DNA from: Kiritimatiellia bacterium
GTDB lineage: Bacteria > Verrucomicrobiota > Kiritimatiellia > RFP12 > JAAYLN01
NCBI GenBank assembly: GCA_017962605.1
Contig: JAGCUY010000217.1
Span: 1 to 64,000, forward strand
Direction of reading: 5' to 3'
DNA: 64,000 nt
This document shows, one piece after another, positions 43,721 through 51,931 of this stretch (the stretch's first letter is position 1; each line of letters opens with the position of its first letter). The notes below the pieces were generated by a model, which saw nothing but the letters and a program-made list of their open reading frames with translations, was not told the origin of the DNA and ran no database searches. Both the position numbers and the translations under genes were made by a program.

Positions 43721-44809
43721 ATGGACATCACCAAAATCGACCGCAATTTCTCCGCCGCCACAGTGGGCGGCCGTGAAATCAACTACTACGACGTGACCGA
43801 TGCGCCATTCTCCCTTGAGGGCTTCCCTTGGGGGGATCCTAAAAAAGGCGAGTTCTTCCGTCTTCCTCCCAATTTCAAGGCGCCGGAAGACATCAACGAA
43901 GGGGCGCTTTTCAATGGCCATCATTTGGCCTCCGGCGGATGCGCCCGCTTCCGTACCGACGCATCATTCATAGCAGTTCGCGCAACGCTCGCAGACAGCG
44001 CCGACATGAACCACATGCCACGCTGCGGCTCTGCCGGATTCGACCTCTATGTCGGCCCCTCCGCCGCATCGCACCATGTCGGCACGGCGCAGCCCTCGCG
44101 CGATGAAGTCGCGCTGGAGCGCGTTCTCATTGACCTTCCCGGCTGGAGTGGCGAAGAGCGGGAATTCCGCCTGAACTTCCCCCTCTACGGCGGGGTGAAG
44201 AAGGTTGAAATCGGCCTGCCACCCGGCGCAGTGTTAAAAGCGCCCGCGCCGCATGCGCTGAAGCCAATACTCTTCTACGGCTCATCAATAACCCAGGGCG
44301 GATGCGCCTCGCGTCCCGGCAACAACTACTGCTCAATGCTCTGCCGCGCCCTCGACGCCGAACAGATCAACCTCGGGTTCTCGGGTTGCGGCAGGGGCGA
44401 ACCGGCCGTAGCCCGCGCCATCGCCTCGCTTGACCTCTCGGCGTTCGTGATGGACTACGACCACAACGCGCCCAACCCCGAACATCTTGAGGCGACGCAC
44501 TGGAACTTCTTCTCCATCGTCCGCGAGAAGAATCCCGACCTGCCAATCCTTCTTCTTTCAAGATGCGACATCTGGCGCGACCGTGCCTATGAGTACGACT
44601 GCCGCCGCCGCGCAGTAGTCAAAGCCACCTACGACCGCGCCATCGCCGCAGGCGACAGGCATGTGTTCTTCATCGACGGAGAGACACTCTTCGGCGGCGA
44701 GGGCCGCGAGGAGTGCACAGTTGACCGAACCCACCCCAACGACCTTGGCTTTTTCCGCATGTTCCAGACAGTCCTGCCCGTGCTGAAAAAGGCCATAGCG
44801 AAAGCGTGA
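43721..44809 (+). CDS. SGNH/GDSL hydrolase
   Basis: 362 residues. The N-terminal beta domain contains the GFDLY motif of the family, and the catalytic domain has FYGSSITQGG (nucleophile Ser), GFSGCGRGEP, and the Asp-His pair in DRTHPNDLG. It fits the Lipase_GDSL_3 group and probably removes acyl groups from a carbohydrate. No signal peptide is evident. It sits between macA and the macB ATPase gene. Confidence 0.85.
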   Translation: MDITKIDRNFSAATVGGREINYYDVTDAPFSLEGFPWGDPKKGEFFRLPPNFKAPEDINEGALFNGHHLASGGCARFRTDASFIAVRATLADSADMNHMPRCGSAGFDLYVGPSAASHHVGTAQPSRDEVALERVLIDLPGWSGEEREFRLNFPLYGGVKKVEIGLPPGAVLKAPAPHALKPILFYGSSITQGGCASRPGNNYCSMLCRALDAEQINLGFSGCGRGEPAVARAIASLDLSAFVMDYDHNAPNPEHLEATHWNFFSIVREKNPDLPILLLSRCDIWRDRAYEYDCRRRAVVKATYDRAIAAGDRHVFFIDGETLFGGEGREECTVDRTHPNDLGFFRMFQTVLPVLKKAIAKA

Positions 44810-44817
44810 GATCCAAC

Positions 44818-45525
44818 ATGGCGCTTATCGAGCTAGAGAATATCCGCAAAACCTACGCCCTCGCCGGAACGGAGGGCGTCGAGGTCCTGAAGGGCGTTAC
44901 CCTGAAGATAAACGAGGGGTCGCTCGTCGCACTCATGGGCGCGTCCGGCTCCGGAAAATCGACGCTCATGAACATCCTGGGCTTCCTCGACACCGCCACT
45001 TCGGGACGCTACCTCTTCGACGGCCGCGACGTCTCAAAGCTCTCCGCCAACGACCGCGCCGACCTCCGCAACGAGCGCATCGGCTTTGTCTTCCAGAACT
45101 TCAACCTCCTCTCCCGCACATCGGCGTTGCAGAACGTCCTGCTGCCCCTCGAATACCAGCGGAAGCGCCGCCCCAAAGCAGAGAACCGCGCCTGGGCCGC
45201 CGAACTGCTGAAGCGAATGGGGCTAGCCGACCGCATGGACCACGCCCCCAACCAGCTCTCCGGCGGCCAGCAGCAGCGCGTTGCAATCGCACGCGCCCTG
45301 GTGAACCGCCCGCGCATCCTCTTCGCCGACGAACCCACAGGCAACCTCGACTCCAAGACGACTGTGGAAATTCTCGAGATGTTCCGGAACCTCAACAAGG
45401 AGGAGGGCATCACCATCGTCATCGTAACGCACGACGCCGAAGTCTGCGACTACGCCAAGGAGACAATCCAGATCCGCGACGGCCTTGTCGTAGGGGGGGC
45501 CTTTGGACAGGAGGGAGGCAAATGA
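44818..45525 (+). CDS. MacB-type ABC transporter ATPase
   Basis: 235 residues. Walker A GASGSGKST, Q-loop FVFQNFNLLSR, signature LSGGQQQRVAIARAL, Walker B ILFADEPTGNLD and VTHDAEV. It is the LolD/MacB class of ATPase. A GTG at 44806 overlaps the previous stop; the ATG at 44818 is preferred. The ATPase and permease are separate genes here rather than one MacB polypeptide. Confidence 0.93.
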   Translation: MALIELENIRKTYALAGTEGVEVLKGVTLKINEGSLVALMGASGSGKSTLMNILGFLDTATSGRYLFDGRDVSKLSANDRADLRNERIGFVFQNFNLLSRTSALQNVLLPLEYQRKRRPKAENRAWAAELLKRMGLADRMDHAPNQLSGGQQQRVAIARALVNRPRILFADEPTGNLDSKTTVEILEMFRNLNKEEGITIVIVTHDAEVCDYAKETIQIRDGLVVGGAFGQEGGK

Positions 45526-46880
45526 TTTCGTTTCGGGTCATAGTCACCGCCCTCTCGGCGTTGCGGCGCAACCTGCTGCGCTCCATCCTCACGATGCTCG
45601 GCATAGTCATCGGCATCGCATCCGTCATCGCCATGATGGAGATTGGTGCGGGCGCGTCGAAGCAGATGAGCGAGCGCATCTCGAGCATGGGCTCCAATGT
45701 CCTCATGATCTCGCCGGTAGCCATCTCATCGGGCGGCGTCTCAGCCGGATCGGGCACCGGCATCACCCTCACCAGCGGCGACTGCGAGGCTATCATCCGC
45801 GACTGCCCCGCAGTCAAGGCCGCAACGCCCGTCCTCTCGCAGGGCGGCATACAGGTAGTCGCCGGCAGCCGCAACTGGAGCCCAAACCGCATCGAGTCCG
45901 GCACACCCGACTACCTCGAAGTCCAGAACTGGCAGGTGGCCGAAGGCGCGTGCTTCACCGAACGCGACGTCACCACCGCGGCAACCGTCGGCCTGCTCGG
46001 GCAGACAGTCGCCGACGAACTCTTCGGCGAGGGCTCGTCACCCATCGGCGCGGACATCCGCATCAAAAACGTGACCTTCCGCGTAGTTGGCCTTCTCGCC
46101 AAGAAGGGCGCCAACCTCATGGGAATGGACCAGAACGACGTTGTCATAGTGCCATGGACGACCATGCGCAACCGCCTCGCCCGCAGCGGCGGCACCGCAT
46201 CCACCGCCTCCAGCAGCCACACATATTCCCGCAAGGACCTCTACCCCATCACCTCGGTGGCCCTCTACCCGTCGCGTGATGCCACCCAGACGTCCAACTA
46301 CCAGATGCCGATTCGATTCAACAACATCAACCGCATCCAGGCATCCGCCGCATCCGCCGACACAATCCAGACCGCCATCTCGCAGATCGAGGAAACCCTC
46401 CGCCTGCGCCACAGGATCGCCGATGGCGCCGAAGACGACTTCGAAGTCCGCAACATGAGCGAGCTTCTCGACACGCTCACGTCAACTTCCACCCTCATGA
46501 CCAACCTCCTGCTGGTCGTGGCGCTGATATCGCTCGTCGTTGGCGGCGTGGGCATAATGAACATCATGTTCGTCTCCGTCACCGAGCGGACGCGCGAGAT
46601 TGGCCTGAGGATGTCGATTGGCGCGCGCGGGAGCGACATTCTCGTGCAGTTCCTCGTTGAGTCGGTGATCCTCTGCGTTTCGGGCGGACTATTCGGCATC
46701 CTGGCGGGGCGCGTAGCCTCGATGGTCATAGCCTCCGTGCTGAACTGGCCAACGGCCACCTCGCCCAGCGCCATCGCCATATCGTTCGCCGTCTCGGCGG
46801 CCATCGGCATTGTCTTCGGTTTCTACCCCGCCTGGCGCGCCTCGCGCCTCAACCCCATTGACGCCCTGCGCTATGAATAG
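45522..46880 (+). CDS. MacB-type FtsX-like permease
   Basis: 452 residues with one N-terminal helix (LLRSILTMLGIVIGIASVIAMM), a large periplasmic domain with MacB_PCD features and three C-terminal helices (TNLLLVVALISLVVGGVGIMNI onward). FVSVTERTREIGLRMSIGAR and FYPAWRASRLNPIDALRYE are diagnostic. The ATG overlaps the ATPase stop (ATGA). With the adaptor and TolC homologue it completes a tripartite exporter. Confidence 0.93.
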   Translation: MISFRVIVTALSALRRNLLRSILTMLGIVIGIASVIAMMEIGAGASKQMSERISSMGSNVLMISPVAISSGGVSAGSGTGITLTSGDCEAIIRDCPAVKAATPVLSQGGIQVVAGSRNWSPNRIESGTPDYLEVQNWQVAEGACFTERDVTTAATVGLLGQTVADELFGEGSSPIGADIRIKNVTFRVVGLLAKKGANLMGMDQNDVVIVPWTTMRNRLARSGGTASTASSSHTYSRKDLYPITSVALYPSRDATQTSNYQMPIRFNNINRIQASAASADTIQTAISQIEETLRLRHRIADGAEDDFEVRNMSELLDTLTSTSTLMTNLLLVVALISLVVGGVGIMNIMFVSVTERTREIGLRMSIGARGSDILVQFLVESVILCVSGGLFGILAGRVASMVIASVLNWPTATSPSAIAISFAVSAAIGIVFGFYPAWRASRLNPIDALRYE

Positions 46881-48306
46881 CCGCCATTTATACACCTCAT
46901 TTCATGCAACGCTCGCACTGGCGCTGCCGCTCGCAATGATAGTGCCGCTCGCCCTGATAGTGCCGCTTGCCCTAACGGGCTGCGCTTCGGGGGCTAAAGC
47001 CCCCCGCTCCGATATCTCAGAGGCAACTAAAGCCACAGGCTCCGATATCCCGGCGGCGATTGAAGCCCCCGGCTCCGATGCCTCGGCGCCACAGTGCGCC
47101 ATTATGGCAAACGAGCCGGCCGTGGTTGCACTTTGGGAAATCGCCGCCACGAACAACCTCACCGTCCTGCAGGCCGTGCAGCGCATTGAGGCATCGCGCG
47201 CCGCGCTTGCAGGCTCACGCGCCGAATTCTGGCCTAGCGTTGGCTTCTCTGCCGGAACATCCAAGGCCAAGAACTACAACCCCGACGGCTCGTCGGAGCG
47301 CTCATCGCTGGGATTCGACGCCTCGTGGGAGATCGACCTCTTCGGCAAGGTGCGCCGCTCCGTCGAGGCCGCCAAGGCCGAATTCGAGGCCACCGAATAT
47401 TCGCTCGGCGACGTCATGGTATCGCTCCGCGCCGAAATCGCCGCCGAATACGTGAACCTATGCCTCCAGAGGCAGCTTCTGACATTGGCGCGGCGCAACC
47501 TCGAGGCGCAGCAAGAACTTGCCGACATCGCCAAGTCCAAGTTCGACGCCGGACTCACCACCGAACTCGACTGGCTCTCCGCCAAGGCGCAGCTTCACTC
47601 CGCCGAAGCCACCATACCCGCCACGGAAGCCAACGCCACCGGATGCATCCGCCGCATCGAGATGCTCTGCGGCCTTGAACCTGGCGCATTGGGGGAAATG
47701 GAGGCTGAGGCCACCATCCCCGACATTCCAGCGGCCTCGGAGCCACCGGTCATTGACTCGGCGCTTCTTCGCCAGCGTCCAGATGTGCTGCGCGCGGAAC
47801 GCGCCTACACGGCCGCCCTCGCCCGCATAGGCGTGGCAAAGGCCAACTACTATCCATCCGTATCCATCGGCGCCGGACTATCCCTCTCATCCGACTCCTT
47901 CGCAAGCTGGAGCGACGCGATGCGCTCCATCTCCTTTGGCCCATCGCTGAACTGGAGCATCCTCTCGTTCGGGCGCAACAAGGCACGCGTCGCCCAGGCG
48001 CGCGCAAATGCCGAGGAGGCCGCCCTCGCCTACCGCGAGGTCGTCCTAAAGGCATTCCACGAAGTCGAGGACGCCGCCATCGCCCTTGCCCGCGACAACG
48101 CGCGCGAGGCGCCAATCGTGGCCGCATACGAGGCACAGAAGGGAGCCGATGCCCTTGCCCTCAAGCTCTACCGCGAAGACCTCGGCGAATACCGCGACGT
48201 CCTCACCGCCCGCCAATCGCTCATCGCGCAGGAACGCACCCTAGCAGAACTCCGCGCCAACCTCATCCTTTCGCGCATCGCCATCGACAAGGCCCTCGCC
48301 CTTTAA
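46873..48306 (+). CDS. TolC/NodT-like outer-membrane efflux lipoprotein
   Basis: 477 residues. The signal peptide ends in a lipobox (PLALTGC). Its hydrophobic core is built from an 18-base tandem repeat (PLAMIV-PLALIV-PLALTG). Directly after the Cys come three 11-residue repeats encoded by a 33-base unit (46993-47091). The rest has the two-copy helical TolC pattern (RIEASRAALAGSRAEFWPSVGFSAG, GLTTELDWLSAKAQLHSAE). It overlaps the permease by eight bases and is the outer-membrane duct of the MacAB system. Confidence 0.9.
   Translation: MNSRHLYTSFHATLALALPLAMIVPLALIVPLALTGCASGAKAPRSDISEATKATGSDIPAAIEAPGSDASAPQCAIMANEPAVVALWEIAATNNLTVLQAVQRIEASRAALAGSRAEFWPSVGFSAGTSKAKNYNPDGSSERSSLGFDASWEIDLFGKVRRSVEAAKAEFEATEYSLGDVMVSLRAEIAAEYVNLCLQRQLLTLARRNLEAQQELADIAKSKFDAGLTTELDWLSAKAQLHSAEATIPATEANATGCIRRIEMLCGLEPGALGEMEAEATIPDIPAASEPPVIDSALLRQRPDVLRAERAYTAALARIGVAKANYYPSVSIGAGLSLSSDSFASWSDAMRSISFGPSLNWSILSFGRNKARVAQARANAEEAALAYREVVLKAFHEVEDAAIALARDNAREAPIVAAYEAQKGADALALKLYREDLGEYRDVLTARQSLIAQERTLAELRANLILSRIAIDKALAL
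46989..47004. repeat. In-frame palindrome GGGGGCT/AGCCCCC
   Basis: Same arms as the palindrome in the glycyl radical enzyme gene, at the start of the 33-base repeat block. Confidence 0.7.
46993..47091 (+). repeat. Three 33-base tandem repeats in the TolC-like gene
   Basis: Units encode AKAPRSDISEA, TKATGSDIPAA and IEAPGSDASAP in frame, with a GGCTCCGATATC core shared by the first two and nearly by the third. Confidence 0.85.
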
Positions 48307-48312
48307 CGCCAC

Positions 48313-49482
48313 ATGAACAAGCGCATCCTCTTCATCGCATCCCAGCCCTTCTTTGAAAAGCGCGGATCCCCCATCCGCCTGGGCTTCGACCTCCTCGCCC
48401 TATCGCAGCTCGGCTACGACGTCGAATTCCTCACGCTGCCCATCGGGGAGCGCCGCACCGTAGAAGGCGTGAAGATCGTCCGCGCGCCAAACCCATTCTT
48501 CGCCCGCAAGATATCCATAGGCCCATCGCCGCTAAAGCTGGCCTTCGACTTCTTCCTCTTCTGGATGGCCCTCTGGCGCGTCATCTTCCGCCGCTACGCC
48601 GTGGTTCACGGCGTTGAGGACTGCGGGATAATCGCCCTTGTCTGCGGCCGCATCGGGCGGGCGCGCGTCGTATTCGAGCGCCACTCCGACCCAGCCAGCT
48701 ACGGTGGCTCCCGCGGCCTCAAGAGCAAGCTTGCGCACATCTACGCAAAGGTCGAGCGCTTCACGATGCGCCACGCCGACGCCGTCATCGGCACCGGCCC
48801 GGGGCTCGTCGAGGACGCCATGCGCCATGGCCGCGCCTCCCGCGCCTGCCTGATTCCCGACATTCCCTCATCGCTTGCCGAAGCCGACCCGGATGAAATC
48901 GCCGCCGCGCGAACGCTCCACTCCCGCGCACCCACGGACATCCTCATCGGCTATGTCGGATCATTCGCCGCCTATCAGGGAATCGACCTGATATTCTCCG
49001 CAATTCCGCAGGTCGTGGCGAAGGAGCCACGCGCCAGGTTCGTCATAATCGGCGGCAGCGACCGCGAAGTTGCCGACCGCCGCGCCCAGCTCGCCAAAGC
49101 AGGATGCCTGGATGCCGTCGATTTCGCCGGGTTCATCGACCCCGACGCCCTTCCGGCGCATCTCTCTTCCTTCGACATACTGCTTTCGCCGCGCCTCACC
49201 GGCATGAACACACCTCTGAAGCTCCTCGACTACCTCAAGGCTGGCGTGGCGATTGCGGCCACGGACACCCCTGCGAACCGCCTTATCCTCGACGAAAAGA
49301 CGGCAGAACTTTCAAAGCCCGATTCTGAGTCCTTTGCGGGAGCCATCCTGCGGCTCTGCGCAAACCCCGCGCGACGCGAAGCCCTCACCGCCGGGGGGAA
49401 GAAGATACTGGAAGACCGCCACAACTTCGCTTTTTTCCGCGACGGCCTCCGCCAGTGCTACGAATATATCCTCACAAAGTAG
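48313..49482 (+). CDS. GT4-family glycosyltransferase
   Basis: 389 residues, GT-B fold. The N-terminal FASQPFFEKRGSPIRL is the acceptor-domain glycine/proline loop. The C-terminal half has IGYVGSFAAYQGIDLIFSAI and LLSPRLTGMNTPLKLLDYLKAG, with a Glu replaced by Asn/Thr near the usual EX7E site. It transfers an activated sugar to a surface glycan or lipid. It starts seven bases after the TolC-like gene and may be cotranscribed. Confidence 0.85.
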   Translation: MNKRILFIASQPFFEKRGSPIRLGFDLLALSQLGYDVEFLTLPIGERRTVEGVKIVRAPNPFFARKISIGPSPLKLAFDFFLFWMALWRVIFRRYAVVHGVEDCGIIALVCGRIGRARVVFERHSDPASYGGSRGLKSKLAHIYAKVERFTMRHADAVIGTGPGLVEDAMRHGRASRACLIPDIPSSLAEADPDEIAAARTLHSRAPTDILIGYVGSFAAYQGIDLIFSAIPQVVAKEPRARFVIIGGSDREVADRRAQLAKAGCLDAVDFAGFIDPDALPAHLSSFDILLSPRLTGMNTPLKLLDYLKAGVAIAATDTPANRLILDEKTAELSKPDSESFAGAILRLCANPARREALTAGGKKILEDRHNFAFFRDGLRQCYEYILTK

Positions 49483-49590
49483 GCGGCATTGTCGCCACAA
49501 ACATAAGCGACGGCTCGAATGGGCCTCAAATTCTGAAGCCGCCTCTATGCAATTAATAATTCTTTCCTTTTGTCTTGCAATTCACGCGTT

Positions 49591-49618
49591 TTGCGATTTT
49601 CCGGCGTTGTGGTAGTAT
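49591..49618 (+). promoter_or_regulatory. Promoter of tsaB (-35 TTGCGA, extended -10 TGGTAGTAT)
   Basis: TTGCGA at 49591-49596, a 16-base spacer and TAGTAT at 49613-49618. The ATG follows ten bases later, for a leader of about three bases. The gap before it (49483-49590) has no other feature I can see. Confidence 0.6.
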
Positions 49619-49628
49619 GGGATACGAC

Positions 49629-50279
49629 ATGACTGTGCTTGCAATAGACAGATCGACGCCGCGAGGGACATTCGCGGTTGTCTGTGACGACGAGGAGATC
49701 ACCTTCAGCGTGTTTCGCGAGAAGGCGCCACGCTCTCCTGAGTGGTTTCCCACACTTGTGGCCGCGCTGAAGAAGTGCGGTCTGGCTCCGGCGGCGCTTG
49801 ACGCCATCGTCATCGGCACCGGCCCCGGATCGTTCTCCGGCATCCGGGCGGTGCTGGCCGCCGCGCAGGGCCTGGCCCTGCCCTCGGACACGCCTGTGTA
49901 TGGGGTCCTGTCATCGTCGGCCCTGGCGGCCGCCGAGGCAAGTCGCGCCAGCGCCAGCCGCGTCGCCGTAGTCGGCGACGCCCGACGCGGCAGCCTCTGG
50001 CTTGCAATCCTGGATGATGCCGCGCCGACACCTCCGCGCCTGGTACCATACGACGCCGCGCCGACTGCGCTGGAGAAACTTGCCGACGCCCGCATCGTAT
50101 CGCCAGATGCCGACCGCGTCCGCGCCATCCTCGCGCAGCGCATGGAGCGGCCGCCGGAAATCTTCGAGGCGCTCCCCACGGCACGCGACGTCTCCGCATT
50201 CTTCGCCGCGCACCCTGAGGCAGCCGTTCGAGACCCCACCCCCGCCTATCTCCATCCGGCCGTCGATCCGCACAAGTAA
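49629..50279 (+). CDS. tsaB: tRNA threonylcarbamoyladenosine protein TsaB
   Basis: 216 residues of the ASKHA fold: LAIDRSTPRGTFAV at the N-terminus and GTGPGSFSGIRAVLAAAQGLA, the TsaB signature. It forms the complex with TsaD and TsaE that makes t6A in tRNAs reading ANN codons. ATG 49629 is set by promoter spacing. It converges with the ABC-F gene. Confidence 0.9.
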   Translation: MTVLAIDRSTPRGTFAVVCDDEEITFSVFREKAPRSPEWFPTLVAALKKCGLAPAALDAIVIGTGPGSFSGIRAVLAAAQGLALPSDTPVYGVLSSSALAAAEASRASASRVAVVGDARRGSLWLAILDDAAPTPPRLVPYDAAPTALEKLADARIVSPDADRVRAILAQRMERPPEIFEALPTARDVSAFFAAHPEAAVRDPTPAYLHPAVDPHK

Positions 50280-50280
50280 G

Positions 50281-50300
50281 GCGGCCCCTCCAGAGGCCGC
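50281..50300. terminator. Hairpin between tsaB and the ABC-F gene
   Basis: Arms GCGGCC/GGCCGC around an eight-base loop directly after the tsaB stop and just before the ABC-F stop. Without a clear T-run on either strand it may act from both sides. Confidence 0.5.
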
Positions 50301-50303
50301 GCC

Positions 50304-51830
50304 CTAGGCGAATTCGAGGCAACGCAGGGAAACGTTCCCCTGCCCTTCTTTTTCAAGGCGCCATTCCTTCTCCACGATACGCGAGAGGAAGCGACGGTCG
50401 TGGCTCACGACAATCATCGCGCACGGGCAATCAGCAAGCGCCTCTTCCAGGCACTCAATGCCCGAGAGGTCAAGGTGGTTTGTCGGCTCATCCATCACCA
50501 GCAGGTGGATGCCCCTGTTCACACCAAGCGCGAGAAGCAGCTTGCGGACCTCCCCAGGACTTGGCACCTCGCTCTGGAGAAGGCGCCCCGGCCGCGAGCC
50601 AAGCCGGCTCACGCTCGTCATCACGCGGCCGAGCATGTCGTCATGCAGGGCCTTCGCCTCCGCGAGTATCTTCGCCGACTCCTCAGCCGTTATCTCCTGC
50701 GGGACGACAAGGAGTTTTTCTTCCGGCACATTTGCGAACTTGAGGATGTGGCGCAGGAGAGTCGTCTTGCCTATGCCGTTCGGGCCAGTGAGCGCAATGC
50801 GATCCGACGGCGCCACGCGAAGGTCCGGAAAACGCAGAGTCCGGCCGCAGCCAATGCCAATGGCGCCAGCCTCGACAGACAGGACGACATTGCGCGACGA
50901 GGCTTCGGAACCGTCCAGCCAGAAGCCCGTCTCGTATTCCTTGCGCGGATGGAGACGCGAACGCGCCGCCTCGGCCTTTGAGGCGCGCCTGGCCAGGGAT
51001 GCGGACTTCGTCACCGCCCAGGCGTCCTTGCCGGTAAGCTTGGCGAGGTTGCGCTTGGCGCGTCCGTCGTGGTCGTTGGCGGGGATTTTCCTATTGCGGG
51101 CGGCCTTGTTCTTCGCGGCCAACTGCTGTGCGGCCTCGAACTGCCTGTGGGCGGAATCGCGCAGACGACGCGCCTCGCCGCGGGCCTGCTCGTCGCGATC
51201 GCGGGCGAACTCCTGCTCCCGGCGGTCCTCGCGCTCGCCGTCCGTAACGCCGCCAGGCCGCACTGTGGCTGCTGGAGGGAAGATGAAGACGCACTGCGAG
51301 CAGAGGGCGTCGAGGAAGTCGCGGTCGTGGCTTACGACAAGTCCAGCGCCGCGGAAGGAGCGGAGGGCGTTGAGTAGGGCGTCCTTTGCCTGGGCGTCAA
51401 GGTGATTGGTTGGCTCGTCAAGCGCAAGGACTCCGGGGTTGCGCCAGAGGGCCGCGCCAATCTGGATGCGCTTTCGCTCGCCGTGGCTGAGCGTATCCCA
51501 ACGTCCGGCAAGGTCTGGGCCAATCCCCAGCCGAGCGCGCCAGAGGATGGCTTCGGAATCGACCGCATCCATGAAGTCCTCGTAGTCGGCTGGCGGGAAG
51601 TCGGTGCGCTGCTCGACGGCAATGGCGCTGCCAAGCGAGGAGACAGAGCCGCGCTGCGGCTCCAGGACGCCAGTCGCAAGGCGCAGGAAGGTGGTTTTTC
51701 CGCAGCCATTTGCGCCGACTACGCCCGTCCAACAGCCCTCCGGGAAGTGGGCCGTTACGCCTTCCAACAACGGGCGCTCCATGCCGTCGTAGGCGAAAGT
51801 CACGTTCTCGAATTTCAGGAATCTTCCCAT
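50304..51830 (-). CDS. ABC-F family ATPase
   Basis: 508 residues with two ABC domains and no membrane region. Domain 1: GANGCGKTT, LSHGERKRIQIGAAL, LALDEPTNHLD. Domain 2: GPNGIGKTT, SPGEVRKLLLALG, LLVMDEPTNHLD. The linker (about residues 200-290) is rich in Arg, Glu and Lys, as expected for the P-site tRNA-interacting motif. ABC-F proteins act on the ribosome in translation or antibiotic protection; which applies here is unknown. TGGTATAAT lies ten bases upstream. Confidence 0.92.
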   Translation of the reverse strand: MGRFLKFENVTFAYDGMERPLLEGVTAHFPEGCWTGVVGANGCGKTTFLRLATGVLEPQRGSVSSLGSAIAVEQRTDFPPADYEDFMDAVDSEAILWRARLGIGPDLAGRWDTLSHGERKRIQIGAALWRNPGVLALDEPTNHLDAQAKDALLNALRSFRGAGLVVSHDRDFLDALCSQCVFIFPPAATVRPGGVTDGEREDRREQEFARDRDEQARGEARRLRDSAHRQFEAAQQLAAKNKAARNRKIPANDHDGRAKRNLAKLTGKDAWAVTKSASLARRASKAEAARSRLHPRKEYETGFWLDGSEASSRNVVLSVEAGAIGIGCGRTLRFPDLRVAPSDRIALTGPNGIGKTTLLRHILKFANVPEEKLLVVPQEITAEESAKILAEAKALHDDMLGRVMTSVSRLGSRPGRLLQSEVPSPGEVRKLLLALGVNRGIHLLVMDEPTNHLDLSGIECLEEALADCPCAMIVVSHDRRFLSRIVEKEWRLEKEGQGNVSLRCLEFA

Positions 51831-51840
51831 GTCTCAGTCG

Positions 51841-51849
51841 ATTATACCA
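51841..51849 (-). promoter_or_regulatory. Extended -10 promoter of the ABC-F gene
   Basis: TGGTATAAT on the minus strand, ten bases before the ATG at 51830. Confidence 0.6.
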
Positions 51850-51888
51850 GTTTCCGCCATTGAAGATGTTGCCTCATATCCGGCGATA

Positions 51889-51897
51889 TGCCATAAT
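51889..51897 (+). promoter_or_regulatory. Extended -10 promoter of the GH78 gene
   Basis: TGCCATAAT, followed by a leader of about 30 bases containing AAAGGACC before the ATG at 51932. Confidence 0.55.
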
Positions 51898-51931
51898 GTC
51901 TGGCATCTGAAAGGCAATTGAAAAGGACCAA

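Noticed and set aside
49483-49590. Possible small gene between the glycosyltransferase and tsaB
   Set aside because: No frame with a plausible start, SD and protein-like composition was found; it looks like a promoter region only.
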